A stretch of DNA of 20,589 nucleotides from an uncultured Alphaproteobacteria bacterium (lineage in GTDB: Bacteria > Pseudomonadota > Alphaproteobacteria > Rickettsiales > UBA1997), in NCBI GenBank assembly GCA_903858915.1, contig CAIOKL010000098.1:1-20589 (forward strand). The letters run 5' to 3'. Position 1 is the stretch's first letter. Each line of letters starts with the position of its first letter. The notes under the pieces were generated by a model. It ran no database searches and was not told the DNA's origin. It saw only the letters and a list, made by a program, of their open reading frames with translations. This document shows positions 6,955 to 14,400 of the stretch, one piece after another. Position numbers and translations under genes: made by a program.

Positions 6955-8205
6955 ATGACAATCATTAACACCATCGCCGAAAAACTTATACAAAAAAAAT
7001 CTGTAATCGATGATTTTTTTATACAAAAATTTAGAGAAAATCATGCTTTTTTTTATAACTCAATTGATTTGCGTCATAGTTCATATAAAATTAGCGCGAT
7101 CGATACCAATTGCTATCCGGCGGGCTTTAATAATTTATCAAATTCTGGCAAAATTATTGCCGAAAATTTAGTCGCCAATTTTTTATCAAAAAACTTTACA
7201 TCGAGTCCAAAAAATATTTTTATTATTCCCGAAAATCACACGCGCAATATGCGTTATCTGGAAAATTTGGCAATAATTGTTGAAATTTTACAGAATCAAA
7301 AATGCCAAGTTTTTGTGGCAACTTACAATCCAGAAATAATTACAAAAACCGTTTTAACCCTTGAAAATCAAAGCACCATCACTCTTTACCCATTACAAAA
7401 AATTTCTGGAAAATTGGCGATTGAAAATGACCAAAAACAAAATATTTTTGCCGATTTGGCAATTTTAAATAATGATTTAACCAATGGCATTCCCGAAGTT
7501 TTAAACAACACCACAACCATCGTCAGCCCGCCAATTCAAATGGGCTGGCACCAAAGAACTAAATCACAACATTTTACAATTTATAATGAAATAGCTCATG
7601 AAATTGGAACAATTTTAAATCTCGATCCGTGGCTTATTTCTTCGATGCACGAACATTGCGAAGGCGTTGATTTTAAAGAAAGCATTGGGCTTGAATGTTT
7701 AGCAAAAAATGTCGAAAAACTTTTAAAAAAAATTGCCGAAAAATATCTCGAACACGGTATTAAAGATGCGCCTTATTGTTATATCAAAGCTGATAATGGA
7801 ACCTACGGAATGGCGGTTTGGAGCGTTTCAAATCCGCAAGATGTTTTGGAAATAAATAAAAAAGAACGCAACAAAATGAATATGCTTAAAGGTTCGACTC
7901 AAACCAGCAAAGTAATGATTCAAGAAGGCATAATTACCGCCGATAAAATTAATAATAATCCTTGCGAACCCATGATTTACATGGTTAATGGCGAAGTTGC
8001 GCAAAATTTATTTCGCACCAATAATTCGCGCGACGACCATATCAGCTTGAATGCTTCGGGCGCAACTTTTTATAATCTTGAAAATTTACCTCAAGAAAAT
8101 AATTTTATCGATTCAAAAAATAATTTTATAATTGTTTATGAATTAATTGCCAAAATGGCGTCATTGGCTTCAACTATTGAACTTAAATTTTTAAAAAATT
8201 TATGA
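6955..8205 (+). CDS. gshA: Glutamate-cysteine ligase, GshA of the Acidithiobacillus/alphaproteobacterial type
   Basis: It likely joins L-glutamate and L-cysteine with ATP to gamma-glutamylcysteine, the first step of glutathione synthesis, in the cytoplasm. The 416 residues match my memory of the T. ferrooxidans-type GshA family, which is unrelated in sequence to E. coli GshA. Marks seen: DTNCYPAGFNNL (50-61), IPENHTRNMRYLEN (91-104), PIQMGWHQRTKSQHF (193-207), SSMHEHCEGVDF (219-230) and the nucleotide-site candidate YIKADNGTYGMAVW (276-289), which resembles an ATP-grasp lysine strand. It overlaps the next gene by 4 bp (ATGA, 8202-8205), implying translational coupling. No gshB is in the window. 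The family call rests on recalled motifs rather than an alignment. Confidence 0.8.
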   Translation: MTIINTIAEKLIQKKSVIDDFFIQKFRENHAFFYNSIDLRHSSYKISAIDTNCYPAGFNNLSNSGKIIAENLVANFLSKNFTSSPKNIFIIPENHTRNMRYLENLAIIVEILQNQKCQVFVATYNPEIITKTVLTLENQSTITLYPLQKISGKLAIENDQKQNIFADLAILNNDLTNGIPEVLNNTTTIVSPPIQMGWHQRTKSQHFTIYNEIAHEIGTILNLDPWLISSMHEHCEGVDFKESIGLECLAKNVEKLLKKIAEKYLEHGIKDAPYCYIKADNGTYGMAVWSVSNPQDVLEINKKERNKMNMLKGSTQTSKVMIQEGIITADKINNNPCEPMIYMVNGEVAQNLFRTNNSRDDHISLNASGATFYNLENLPQENNFIDSKNNFIIVYELIAKMASLASTIELKFLKNL

Positions 8206-8969
8206 ACAAAAATTCTCGTCCGATTATCGGAATTTTGCCTGATTTTAAAGAAGGCGCGCTTAATGGCTATTCACAAAAAGATTATTACGCGATTCGCGCT
8301 AATTATGTCGACGCCGTCAATGAAAATGGCGGTTCAGCAATTTTATTTACCTACAATTACGATGCCATCGACACTTATTTATCAATGATTGATGGCTTAA
8401 TGGTAATCGGCGGATATATGGATATCAGCCCTGCCCGCTATGGCGACGATTTTGTGCATCCAACCGTTAAACTAAATTTGCCTCGCGAAAATTTTGAGCA
8501 TGAAATCGTAAGCAAAGCCTTAAAAACCAATTTACCAATTTTTGGAATATGCAACGGCATGCAATTAATTAGCATATTGCATGGTGGCAAAATCATTCAA
8601 CATATTCCCGATCATCCACAATTAATCGATCACGAACAAAGTCATTTTGCGGATTTTAAAGATTACGGCAAAGCTTATCACGAATTAAAAATTGACAAAA
8701 ATTCACAATTTTATAACATCACCCAAGAGGAAAAATTTTCCGTAAATTCTTCGCATCATCAAGCAATTGGCAATGTGGGCATCGGTTTAAAAGTTGTTGC
8801 AACCGCGCCAGACGGCGTAATTGAAGCTTTTGAAAAAACTAATCATCAATTTTGCATCGGCGTACAATGGCATCCCGAATATCAAATTTCGTCGGCCGAT
8901 AAAAAACTTTTTGTGGAGTTTGTTAATCAATCTTCTTCTTATAAAAAAATTAAAAATAATCATGGATAA
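8202..8969 (+). CDS. Class I glutamine-amidotransferase-like gamma-glutamyl hydrolase (peptidase C26)
   Basis: A stand-alone class I glutaminase fold of the C26 family, whose members (PuuD, gamma-glutamyl hydrolases and peptidases) cut gamma-glutamyl bonds. The 255 residues begin RPIIGILPDF. DGLMVIGGYMDISPARYG (64-81) is the oxyanion strand. The nucleophile is C117 in the elbow FGICNGMQ (114-121), where most relatives have R or Q at the N. The catalytic His and Glu are H224 and E226 in GVQWHPEYQ (220-228), and NSSHHQAI (182-189) is the family block before it. It is coupled to gshA by an ATGA overlap and overlaps rluB by 8 bp. Next to gshA, a role in glutathione or gamma-glutamyl peptide turnover is more likely than in putrescine breakdown. 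Substrate is not proven by sequence. Confidence 0.85.
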   Translation: MNKNSRPIIGILPDFKEGALNGYSQKDYYAIRANYVDAVNENGGSAILFTYNYDAIDTYLSMIDGLMVIGGYMDISPARYGDDFVHPTVKLNLPRENFEHEIVSKALKTNLPIFGICNGMQLISILHGGKIIQHIPDHPQLIDHEQSHFADFKDYGKAYHELKIDKNSQFYNITQEEKFSVNSSHHQAIGNVGIGLKVVATAPDGVIEAFEKTNHQFCIGVQWHPEYQISSADKKLFVEFVNQSSSYKKIKNNHG

Positions 8970-9717
8970 AATTTCCGAAATACAAGACGAAACTTCAAAC
9001 CAAAAAGGCATTCGCGTTGCCAAAATTATCGCCCAAAGCGGTCGCTGTTCTAGACGCGAAGCCGAAGCGATGATTACGGAGGGTCGCGTTCAAGTTAATG
9101 GCAAAACCATCGACCACCCCGCCCTTTTTATCACCGATGAATCGATTAAAGTTGATGGAAAATTAATCAACGAAAAACAGCCGACGCGCTTATTTTTATT
9201 TTACAAACCAGTCGCAACAATTTGCACAACCTCCGATCCAGAGCATCGCCCAACGGTTTTCAGTTTTCTTCCTAAAAATTTACCGCGCTTAATTAGCATT
9301 GGTCGACTTGATTTTAACACCGAAGGTTTATTGCTTTTAACCACCAACGGCGCGGTTGCAAGATATATTGAACTTCCTAAAAATAAATGGATTCGCAAAT
9401 ATCGCGCTCGCGTTTTCGGAACTCTAAATCACGAAAGACTTCGCGCGCTCTCGAAAGGCATTACAATTGACGGCATTAAATATAATTCAATCAAGGTTGA
9501 AATCGACACCGAAAAAGATTCAAATTCTTGGCTCACAATTTCATTAACCGAAGGTAAAAATCGCGAAATTCGCAAAATAATGGAGCATATCGGATTACAA
9601 GTTAATCGCCTAATTCGCGTTTCTTTTGGACCTTTCGTTCTAGGAAATATGAAGGTCGGAGAAGTCGTTGAAGTCACCAAAAAAGCTTTAAAGGCTTCGG
9701 TTCCGGAAATATCATAA
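8962..9717 (+). CDS. rluB: rRNA pseudouridine synthase, RluB/RsuA family
   Basis: Makes pseudouridine in ribosomal RNA. In E. coli, RluB acts on U2605 of 23S rRNA. I start it at the ATG at 8962 (251 aa), because the S4 RNA-binding domain (IRVAKIIAQSGRCSRREAEAMI, residues 17-38, split here as the N-terminal helix pair) begins soon after. A longer in-frame reading from 8821 would lie wholly inside the previous gene. The catalytic domain shows LFYKPVATICT (79-89), GRLDFNTEGLLLLT (114-127) with catalytic D117, KYRARVFG, and the RluB-type EGKNREIRKI (207-216) instead of the RsuA-type variant. The 8-bp overlap with the C26 gene indicates co-translation. The stop is followed by a convergent gap to queE. 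Confidence 0.88.
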   Translation: MDKISEIQDETSNQKGIRVAKIIAQSGRCSRREAEAMITEGRVQVNGKTIDHPALFITDESIKVDGKLINEKQPTRLFLFYKPVATICTTSDPEHRPTVFSFLPKNLPRLISIGRLDFNTEGLLLLTTNGAVARYIELPKNKWIRKYRARVFGTLNHERLRALSKGITIDGIKYNSIKVEIDTEKDSNSWLTISLTEGKNREIRKIMEHIGLQVNRLIRVSFGPFVLGNMKVGEVVEVTKKALKASVPEIS

Positions 9718-9753
9718 ATTCAATTAATTATGTTATTAGGAAAAAATTTTCTT

Positions 9754-9823
9754 AAAAAAAATATAAGATTTTGTTGCTAAGCTATATGATTGTAAGCTTG
9801 AAATAGGTTTCCATCACCCCATT
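9754..9823 (-). ncRNA. Candidate small RNA between queE and rluB
   Basis: The minus strand carries a perfect extended -10, TGGTATAAT (plus coordinates 9830-9838). Starting about 7 bases downstream, an RNA of about 70 bases would begin with an A-run and GGGGTGATGGAAACC, contain the AAGCT/AGCTT hairpin, and end at an eight-base U-run. No -35 box is needed for an extended -10, and none is seen. No reading frame of useful length is present. I do not recognise it as a known RNA family. It could equally be the 3' untranslated region of queE. Confidence 0.3.
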
Positions 9824-9854
9824 TTTTTAATTATACCATAAAACAAAATCTTAT
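9763..9854. repeat. 13-bp inverted repeat in the convergent rluB-queE gap
   Basis: Within the 163-bp gap 9718-9880, ATAAGATTTTGTT (9763-9775) is perfectly inverted at 9842-9854, with 66 bases between. Inside lies a short AAGCT/AGCTT stem (9779-9783 with 9795-9799). On the minus strand the second arm is followed by an eight-base U-run (9754-9761), as in a terminator for queE, though the loop is unusually long. No target-site duplication flanks it, so a mobile element is not supported. Confidence 0.55.
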
Positions 9855-9880
9855 CGCGGATAACGCCAACGGAATTAAGT

Positions 9881-10561
9881 TTATTTCAATCCAACGATTT
9901 TATGCGTTTGAAGCGAGAGAAAATAACCATTTTCAGCACATAAATCCAAGCTTCTTTGTAAATTTTCTTTGTTCTTTTTTTCATCATATTCATCCATCGG
10001 TTGAACATAAATCAAAATGTCATCGCGACTAGACTGCCCTACTTCGCCAACTTCAAAATAATCAGCATTATTTGCCGAAATTATAAATTTTAAGACATCA
10101 ATTTTTTGAAGAATATCGGGGCGTAAAATATGATATTTGTGATTAGAAATTTTTGGTGAACAAATAATTTTAACTTGATTCGGAAGGTCTCTAAATATGG
10201 TGCCGTTAGTTTCGATCTGCACTAAAAATTTTAAGGCAATTAACTCTTTACAAAGCTTTTCGATGGGTTGACGCATCGGCTCTCCACCAGTGATAACAAC
10301 AAGTTTTCTAACGATTTTTTGTTGAGAATTTTTAGAAAGTTCGACAACTTTTTGTAAAATTTCAGGCAACGAAAAATTTTCAAAACTATCGAATTCAGTG
10401 TCGCAAAAATTACATTTTAAATTACAACCGCCAAGACGAATAAATATCGCACCTTGACCGACGAATGGACCTTCGCCCTGAAGGGTTGGGAATATTTCTT
10501 GGATATCCAAAAAATCTCCCAAATGTTGCTCAATTTTTAAAATTTTATTTTTACCAAACAT
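9881..10561 (-). CDS. queE: 7-carboxy-7-deazaguanine synthase QueE (radical SAM)
   Basis: QueE rearranges 6-carboxy-tetrahydropterin to 7-carboxy-7-deazaguanine with a [4Fe-4S] cluster and S-adenosylmethionine, a step toward preQ0 and queuosine in tRNA. The 226 residues show the family opening IQEIFPTLQGEGPFVGQ (20-36) and the cluster motif C46-x3-C50-x2-C53 in GGCNLKCNFCDTEFD (44-58). The TGGEP SAM-binding motif is at 91-95, followed by the ETNG segment. About 15 residues precede the usual start of the family, but no later ATG fits before the conserved block. It is divergent from the gene at 10640 and convergent with rluB. Other queuosine genes (queC, queD, queF) are not in the window. Confidence 0.93.
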   Translation of the reverse strand: MFGKNKILKIEQHLGDFLDIQEIFPTLQGEGPFVGQGAIFIRLGGCNLKCNFCDTEFDSFENFSLPEILQKVVELSKNSQQKIVRKLVVITGGEPMRQPIEKLCKELIALKFLVQIETNGTIFRDLPNQVKIICSPKISNHKYHILRPDILQKIDVLKFIISANNADYFEVGEVGQSSRDDILIYVQPMDEYDEKKNKENLQRSLDLCAENGYFLSLQTHKIVGLK

Positions 10562-10567
10562 AATTTC

Positions 10568-10596
10568 TTGAAAATATTTTTCTTCTTAATTAAATA
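10568..10596 (+). promoter_or_regulatory. Weak promoter candidate for the Hsp20-like gene
   Basis: TTGAAA (10568-10573, five of six to consensus) is followed after 17 bp by TAAATA (10591-10596, weak), with a TAATAT 4 bases further on. The 78-bp gap 10562-10639 lies between the divergent queE and Hsp20-like genes and must hold promoters for both. Base composition makes chance matches common. Confidence 0.25.
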
Positions 10597-10639
10597 ATAT
10601 TTTATTTTAAAATTTCATCAATCAAAATTTTTTTTAATT

Positions 10640-11302
10640 ATGCACAAACTCAATTATAATAAAAATTTTAAATCAAAAAAAATAATCAAAAAAATTTATG
10701 AATTTGGCAAAAAAATTATTTGTTCAAGATTGGTTTTTGCTTCGATTTTTTTAATTATTGGCTCTTTAATAACTTACTCATGCCAACAGTGTCAAAACTG
10801 CAAGCCACATAAAACAAATTCTCATTCTAGAATTTTTAATGATTTCAATGATGATTTTTTTACCGAGTTCGATGAGGTAATGCATGGCGCTTTTAAACAT
10901 CATCGTAAAATGATGCACAAAACTTTTGAAGAGAATGTTGACTCTTCTAAAATATCAAAAATTCAAGCTTCTCTTCAACATTTTGAAGACGAAAAATTTC
11001 ACAATTTTGAATTGCAATTTTCAGGAATTAAGCCCGAAGAAATTAATGTTTTAATTGAAAAAAATTATTTAGTTTTTAGCTCAAAAAAAGCTGAAATTGT
11101 AAGCGTTAAAAATGAAATTCAATCAACTCAATCAAGCTCAAGCGCTGATTTTTATTACGCCACAAATTTACCAGAATATGATGAGCAAATCACTCCGGAA
11201 ATTGTTAAAAATAATGAAAAAATTTCCGTAAAATTGTTAAAAAAAATTATAAAAAAAGTTGAAAATTCTTCACCAAAAACAAAAAGAAAATCGCGTTTTT
11301 GA
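10640..11302 (+). CDS. Membrane-anchored protein with an Hsp20/alpha-crystallin-like domain
   Basis: A 220-residue protein with a very basic N-terminus (1-29), one hydrophobic helix (30-47) and then C48-x2-C51-x2-C54. By the positive-inside rule the rest would face the periplasm. The Ser before C48 gives only a poor lipobox. Residues 66-95 (FNDFNDDFFTEFDEVM, then a His/Lys-rich KHHRKMMHKTF) resemble the N-terminal arm of small heat-shock proteins. Residues about 120-203 (FELQFSGIKPEEINVLIEKN; ATNLPEYDEQITPEIVKNNE) follow the alpha-crystallin pattern of strands around 'G.K.EEI.V.IE...L' and 'LP...D...I.....N..'. The canonical C-terminal IxI motif is absent; the tail is basic (KTKRKSRF). The Hsp20 relation is suggestive, not proven. 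Its stop is followed by an AU-rich hairpin. Confidence 0.6.
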   Translation: MHKLNYNKNFKSKKIIKKIYEFGKKIICSRLVFASIFLIIGSLITYSCQQCQNCKPHKTNSHSRIFNDFNDDFFTEFDEVMHGAFKHHRKMMHKTFEENVDSSKISKIQASLQHFEDEKFHNFELQFSGIKPEEINVLIEKNYLVFSSKKAEIVSVKNEIQSTQSSSSADFYYATNLPEYDEQITPEIVKNNEKISVKLLKKIIKKVENSSPKTKRKSRF

Positions 11303-11305
11303 TAA

Positions 11306-11324
11306 AATTTTTGTGATAAAAATT
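11306..11324 (+). terminator. Small AT-only hairpin after the Hsp20-like gene
   Basis: AATTTTT (11306-11312) pairs with AAAAATT (11318-11324) around GTGAT, followed within 6 bases by a T-rich tract (11330-11346). It begins 4 bp after the stop codon. All pairs are A-T, so it is weak, but the position is right for a terminator. The rest of the 161-bp gap 11303-11463 holds a possible -10 and a short palindrome at 11398-11413. Confidence 0.4.
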
Positions 11325-11390
11325 AACCCAAAATTTTTTATTTTTTAATGTTCAATTTCAGAATTTTCTAGCGCGTTTTAAAAAATAATG

Positions 11391-11396
11391 TACAAT
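11391..11396 (+). promoter_or_regulatory. Possible -10 box for the giant gene
   Basis: TACAAT, five of six to consensus, lies 67 bases before the ATG at 11464. No convincing -35 is found 16-18 bp upstream. A 16-base near-perfect palindrome (7 + 2 + 7, 11398-11413) starts directly downstream and would overlap the transcription start; it could be an operator or chance. Confidence 0.25.
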
Positions 11397-11463
11397 AATA
11401 AATAACTATTTATAAGTGATAAAGATTTAAAATGCTTATTCTTAATGATAGTTAGTAGTTAAA

Positions 11464-14400
11464 ATGCCCAAATCTCAAAATTCAACCTTTGAATTACCCG
11501 AATATTTATTTAAAAAACCATCGCAAACTAGCCGTCAACAAGCTCCCGACGCCACATTTGATCCAGCGAGCGCCGTGGCTGGAAGAGAAGGTTTCGTTTC
11601 GCAAACCGCACCAAATCAACAACCGCAAAAAAAACAAATTTTTCTAGATTATAATTCAATTTATCGCTTGTGGAACCCAACTCAACTAGCGCTCACAATT
11701 GCCAAACTTAAAGAAGAAGGATTTGAGGTTTTTATCATTCAAGCCCCGGAAAATGAGAGAGCTTTTGCGAGTAAAATCGATGATGATTTAAAATTTACTG
11801 ACAAGAAATTTACTGACAAGAAAACAAGTATTTTTGAACTTTCGGATGATTTTATCGAAAAAAATTTTTCTAAAAAAGATCACAAAAAAAGTGCCGAAGA
11901 ACTTAGTCTGGCAAGTGATGATTCAATTATTTTAAATTATTCTCAACTTAAAGAAATTCATGACACCCTTACTCAAGAACATTGGGATGACAAGAAAAAA
12001 ATAACCACTCGAAGCCATTTATCTTATAGTTTTTTAGATTACGCTGTGGAAGAATACAATCCCAAATCATATGAAGATGTTATTGAATTATCAAAAAGCA
12101 ATATTCATTCAATACTTGATTTACTAAATCATGAAAAATTTGATATAAAAGATGAAAAAACGGTCGAAGCTTTATCTTTTAACTTAAATAAAATGACTGA
12201 GCCTGATTTTAATATTTTTTTTCAAGTGGATGAAAAAAAATTAGGAGATTTATTTGATATAATTCCTTCTCTAAATTTTGATCAAGAAAAAAAAGAATTA
12301 CTGCAAAAACTGCAAAAAGTGATTTTAAAAAATTTATGGTTTAAGCACCCAGATTTTGCAGAAGGCATTGTTGCTCGAGCCAAAACTTTACATGAATTTG
12401 AAGGTAAAAAAACCGATGAAATCGCCATTTTAATTCATGAGAATTCGCTAGCAAAAATAGCAAATTCTGCTCATACTGTTTTAGAATCCAACCCCCATTA
12501 TTCATTTGATATTTTAGAAAGATGTCCCGGAGTAAATCCTTTAGATCTTTTTAAATCTTTTCAAGTGCATGATTTTCAAGAGGTTATGATGTTTTTAGCT
12601 ATTGTTGGGCAACAAAAAGAGAAAACTCCAATTGGCAAAAAAATTGAAGCTAATTTTACTCTTGGCGACAACACAGATCGAACCAAATTTATTGAATTTA
12701 GAATAGGATTTTTAGGAGATGAATTTAAAAAATCTCTTGATTTAAAAAATTTTGTTCGACTGTTTTCAAATTCAGAAATCAATCAAAATTTTGATCTAAC
12801 TGAACAATTTGGTGATTCTGTTATTGATGCCTTGGAAAGAGCAACTCTTTCAGGAATATGCGACATATGTTGTCAAGAAGAATTTTTTGAACAACTCAAT
12901 GAAAATCAAAAAACACGATTTTTAAGTGCTTTGCAAACTAAACTTTCTTCCGAAAAAGAATTAAAATCTCGGGATTTGGAGGCTGATGATTTATTAAGAA
13001 CTCTTCAACATCATTTAAATTTGCCCGAAGCAAAAGAATTGGTCAGATCCATATTATCCTCAAACAAAACTTTAAACTTAGAATACCTTACTTCGCCTCC
13101 CCAATTTCAAGATCTCTTACTTGAAATGCATTATGCAAAAGACATCGATTTGAATAAAATTAAATTAAACAAGGAAAGTAACCTTTACGCAAAATTTGAT
13201 AGTCAATTAGAAGAAGAAATAAAACACCCCAGTGGTTATTTTCTCATCAATGTTACAAGAGATACTTATCTAAAAAATTACAAATCAATTAAAGACTTTA
13301 AATCTGATACCAACTTTGGAAAAGAAATTTATTGGGATAGAAAAAAAATTTCATCACAAAAATTAACATCATCGCCTTTGCAAATTACTTTATTCGATTT
13401 GAATGAAAATTCTTATACAAAAATCGCTGAGAAAATTATATCTGGAGAATTAGATGCTAACAAAATTTTAAGCATTAATATTTTTGGAATTAGGGCTAAA
13501 AGTGAGACGCCTAATAGTCAGATGGATAGCGATAAATCTAGAATTGCTATTTTAAATCTATTATCTAAACAATTTCCAAATTTAAAACATTTAAAAGTTG
13601 ATACAAAACAATTTCAAAATCCCAAGTCAATTGAAAAACTTAAAGAAGAGTTTTCTAAAAAACATATTGTCTTTGAGGGCTATAATTATGAAAAACTTAC
13701 AACCACAACAACACTTACTCCAGCTTTATCGGAAAGAACTTTTAAAGCCATTGAGGCTGGTGAAAAAATTTATATTGGCAATGCAAACTCAACTAGTGCC
13801 CAAAAAAAAGATGGCGAAGTTACATTTTTAATGAGAGAAGCGGGAGAAATTATTAGCCGAAAAAGATTGTCAGAAGCGTTAAAAGTTAGAAATTTGTCGC
13901 ACCGAATTAATTCAGAATTCAGCGGAATAAAAGATAATTTATTTGTTGACTCTAAAGAACCTACTGAAATTTTATCCACAGAAAATGATTCAATTGAAAA
14001 ATTTTCCAAAGATGCTTTTGAAGAAAGAAAAAAACAACTTAAAACAGCCGATTCAGAAGGCAAAACTATTTGCTATTTTTCAGAAAGTTTGAAAAGTGGA
14101 AAAAAAACCGCACTTCCCTCGATTTCTCCGGATAATAAAATTATTGGGTATTATACCGAACCATCCAAAGCTAATGTTGATTTTTTTAAAGATGAAGAAA
14201 GTGGTTTTTATTTTGCTAAATCCAAAAAAAATTGTAAAATTCATTACATTATTGAAGGAAAAGAATTGGAGTCACGAACCCTAACCAATGACACAAATGA
14301 CTTGCCCCCCAAAATTAAAGAAATAATTAAAGATTATGTAGGCAATGATTCAAAAAATTTCCCCTCTTCCACTTCAAATGATGGTTATGAATTGCCAAAA

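Noticed and set aside
8821..8961. Longer N-terminus for the pseudouridine synthase, starting at 8821
   Set aside because: The extra 47 codons lie wholly in another frame of the C26 gene and give a non-family sequence; the S4 domain starts properly after the ATG at 8962.
9763..9854. Miniature transposable element (13-bp terminal inverted repeats)
   Set aside because: No target-site duplication flanks the repeats, only one copy is seen in the window, and a T-run next to one arm fits RNA structure better.
10562..10639. preQ1 riboswitch ahead of queE
   Set aside because: The short gap has none of the C-rich and A-rich pseudoknot pattern of preQ1 aptamers; it is almost only A and T.
11398..11413. 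16-base palindrome as an operator for the giant gene
   Set aside because: It is made almost only of A and T, so chance occurrence is likely; kept only as a remark with the -10 box.
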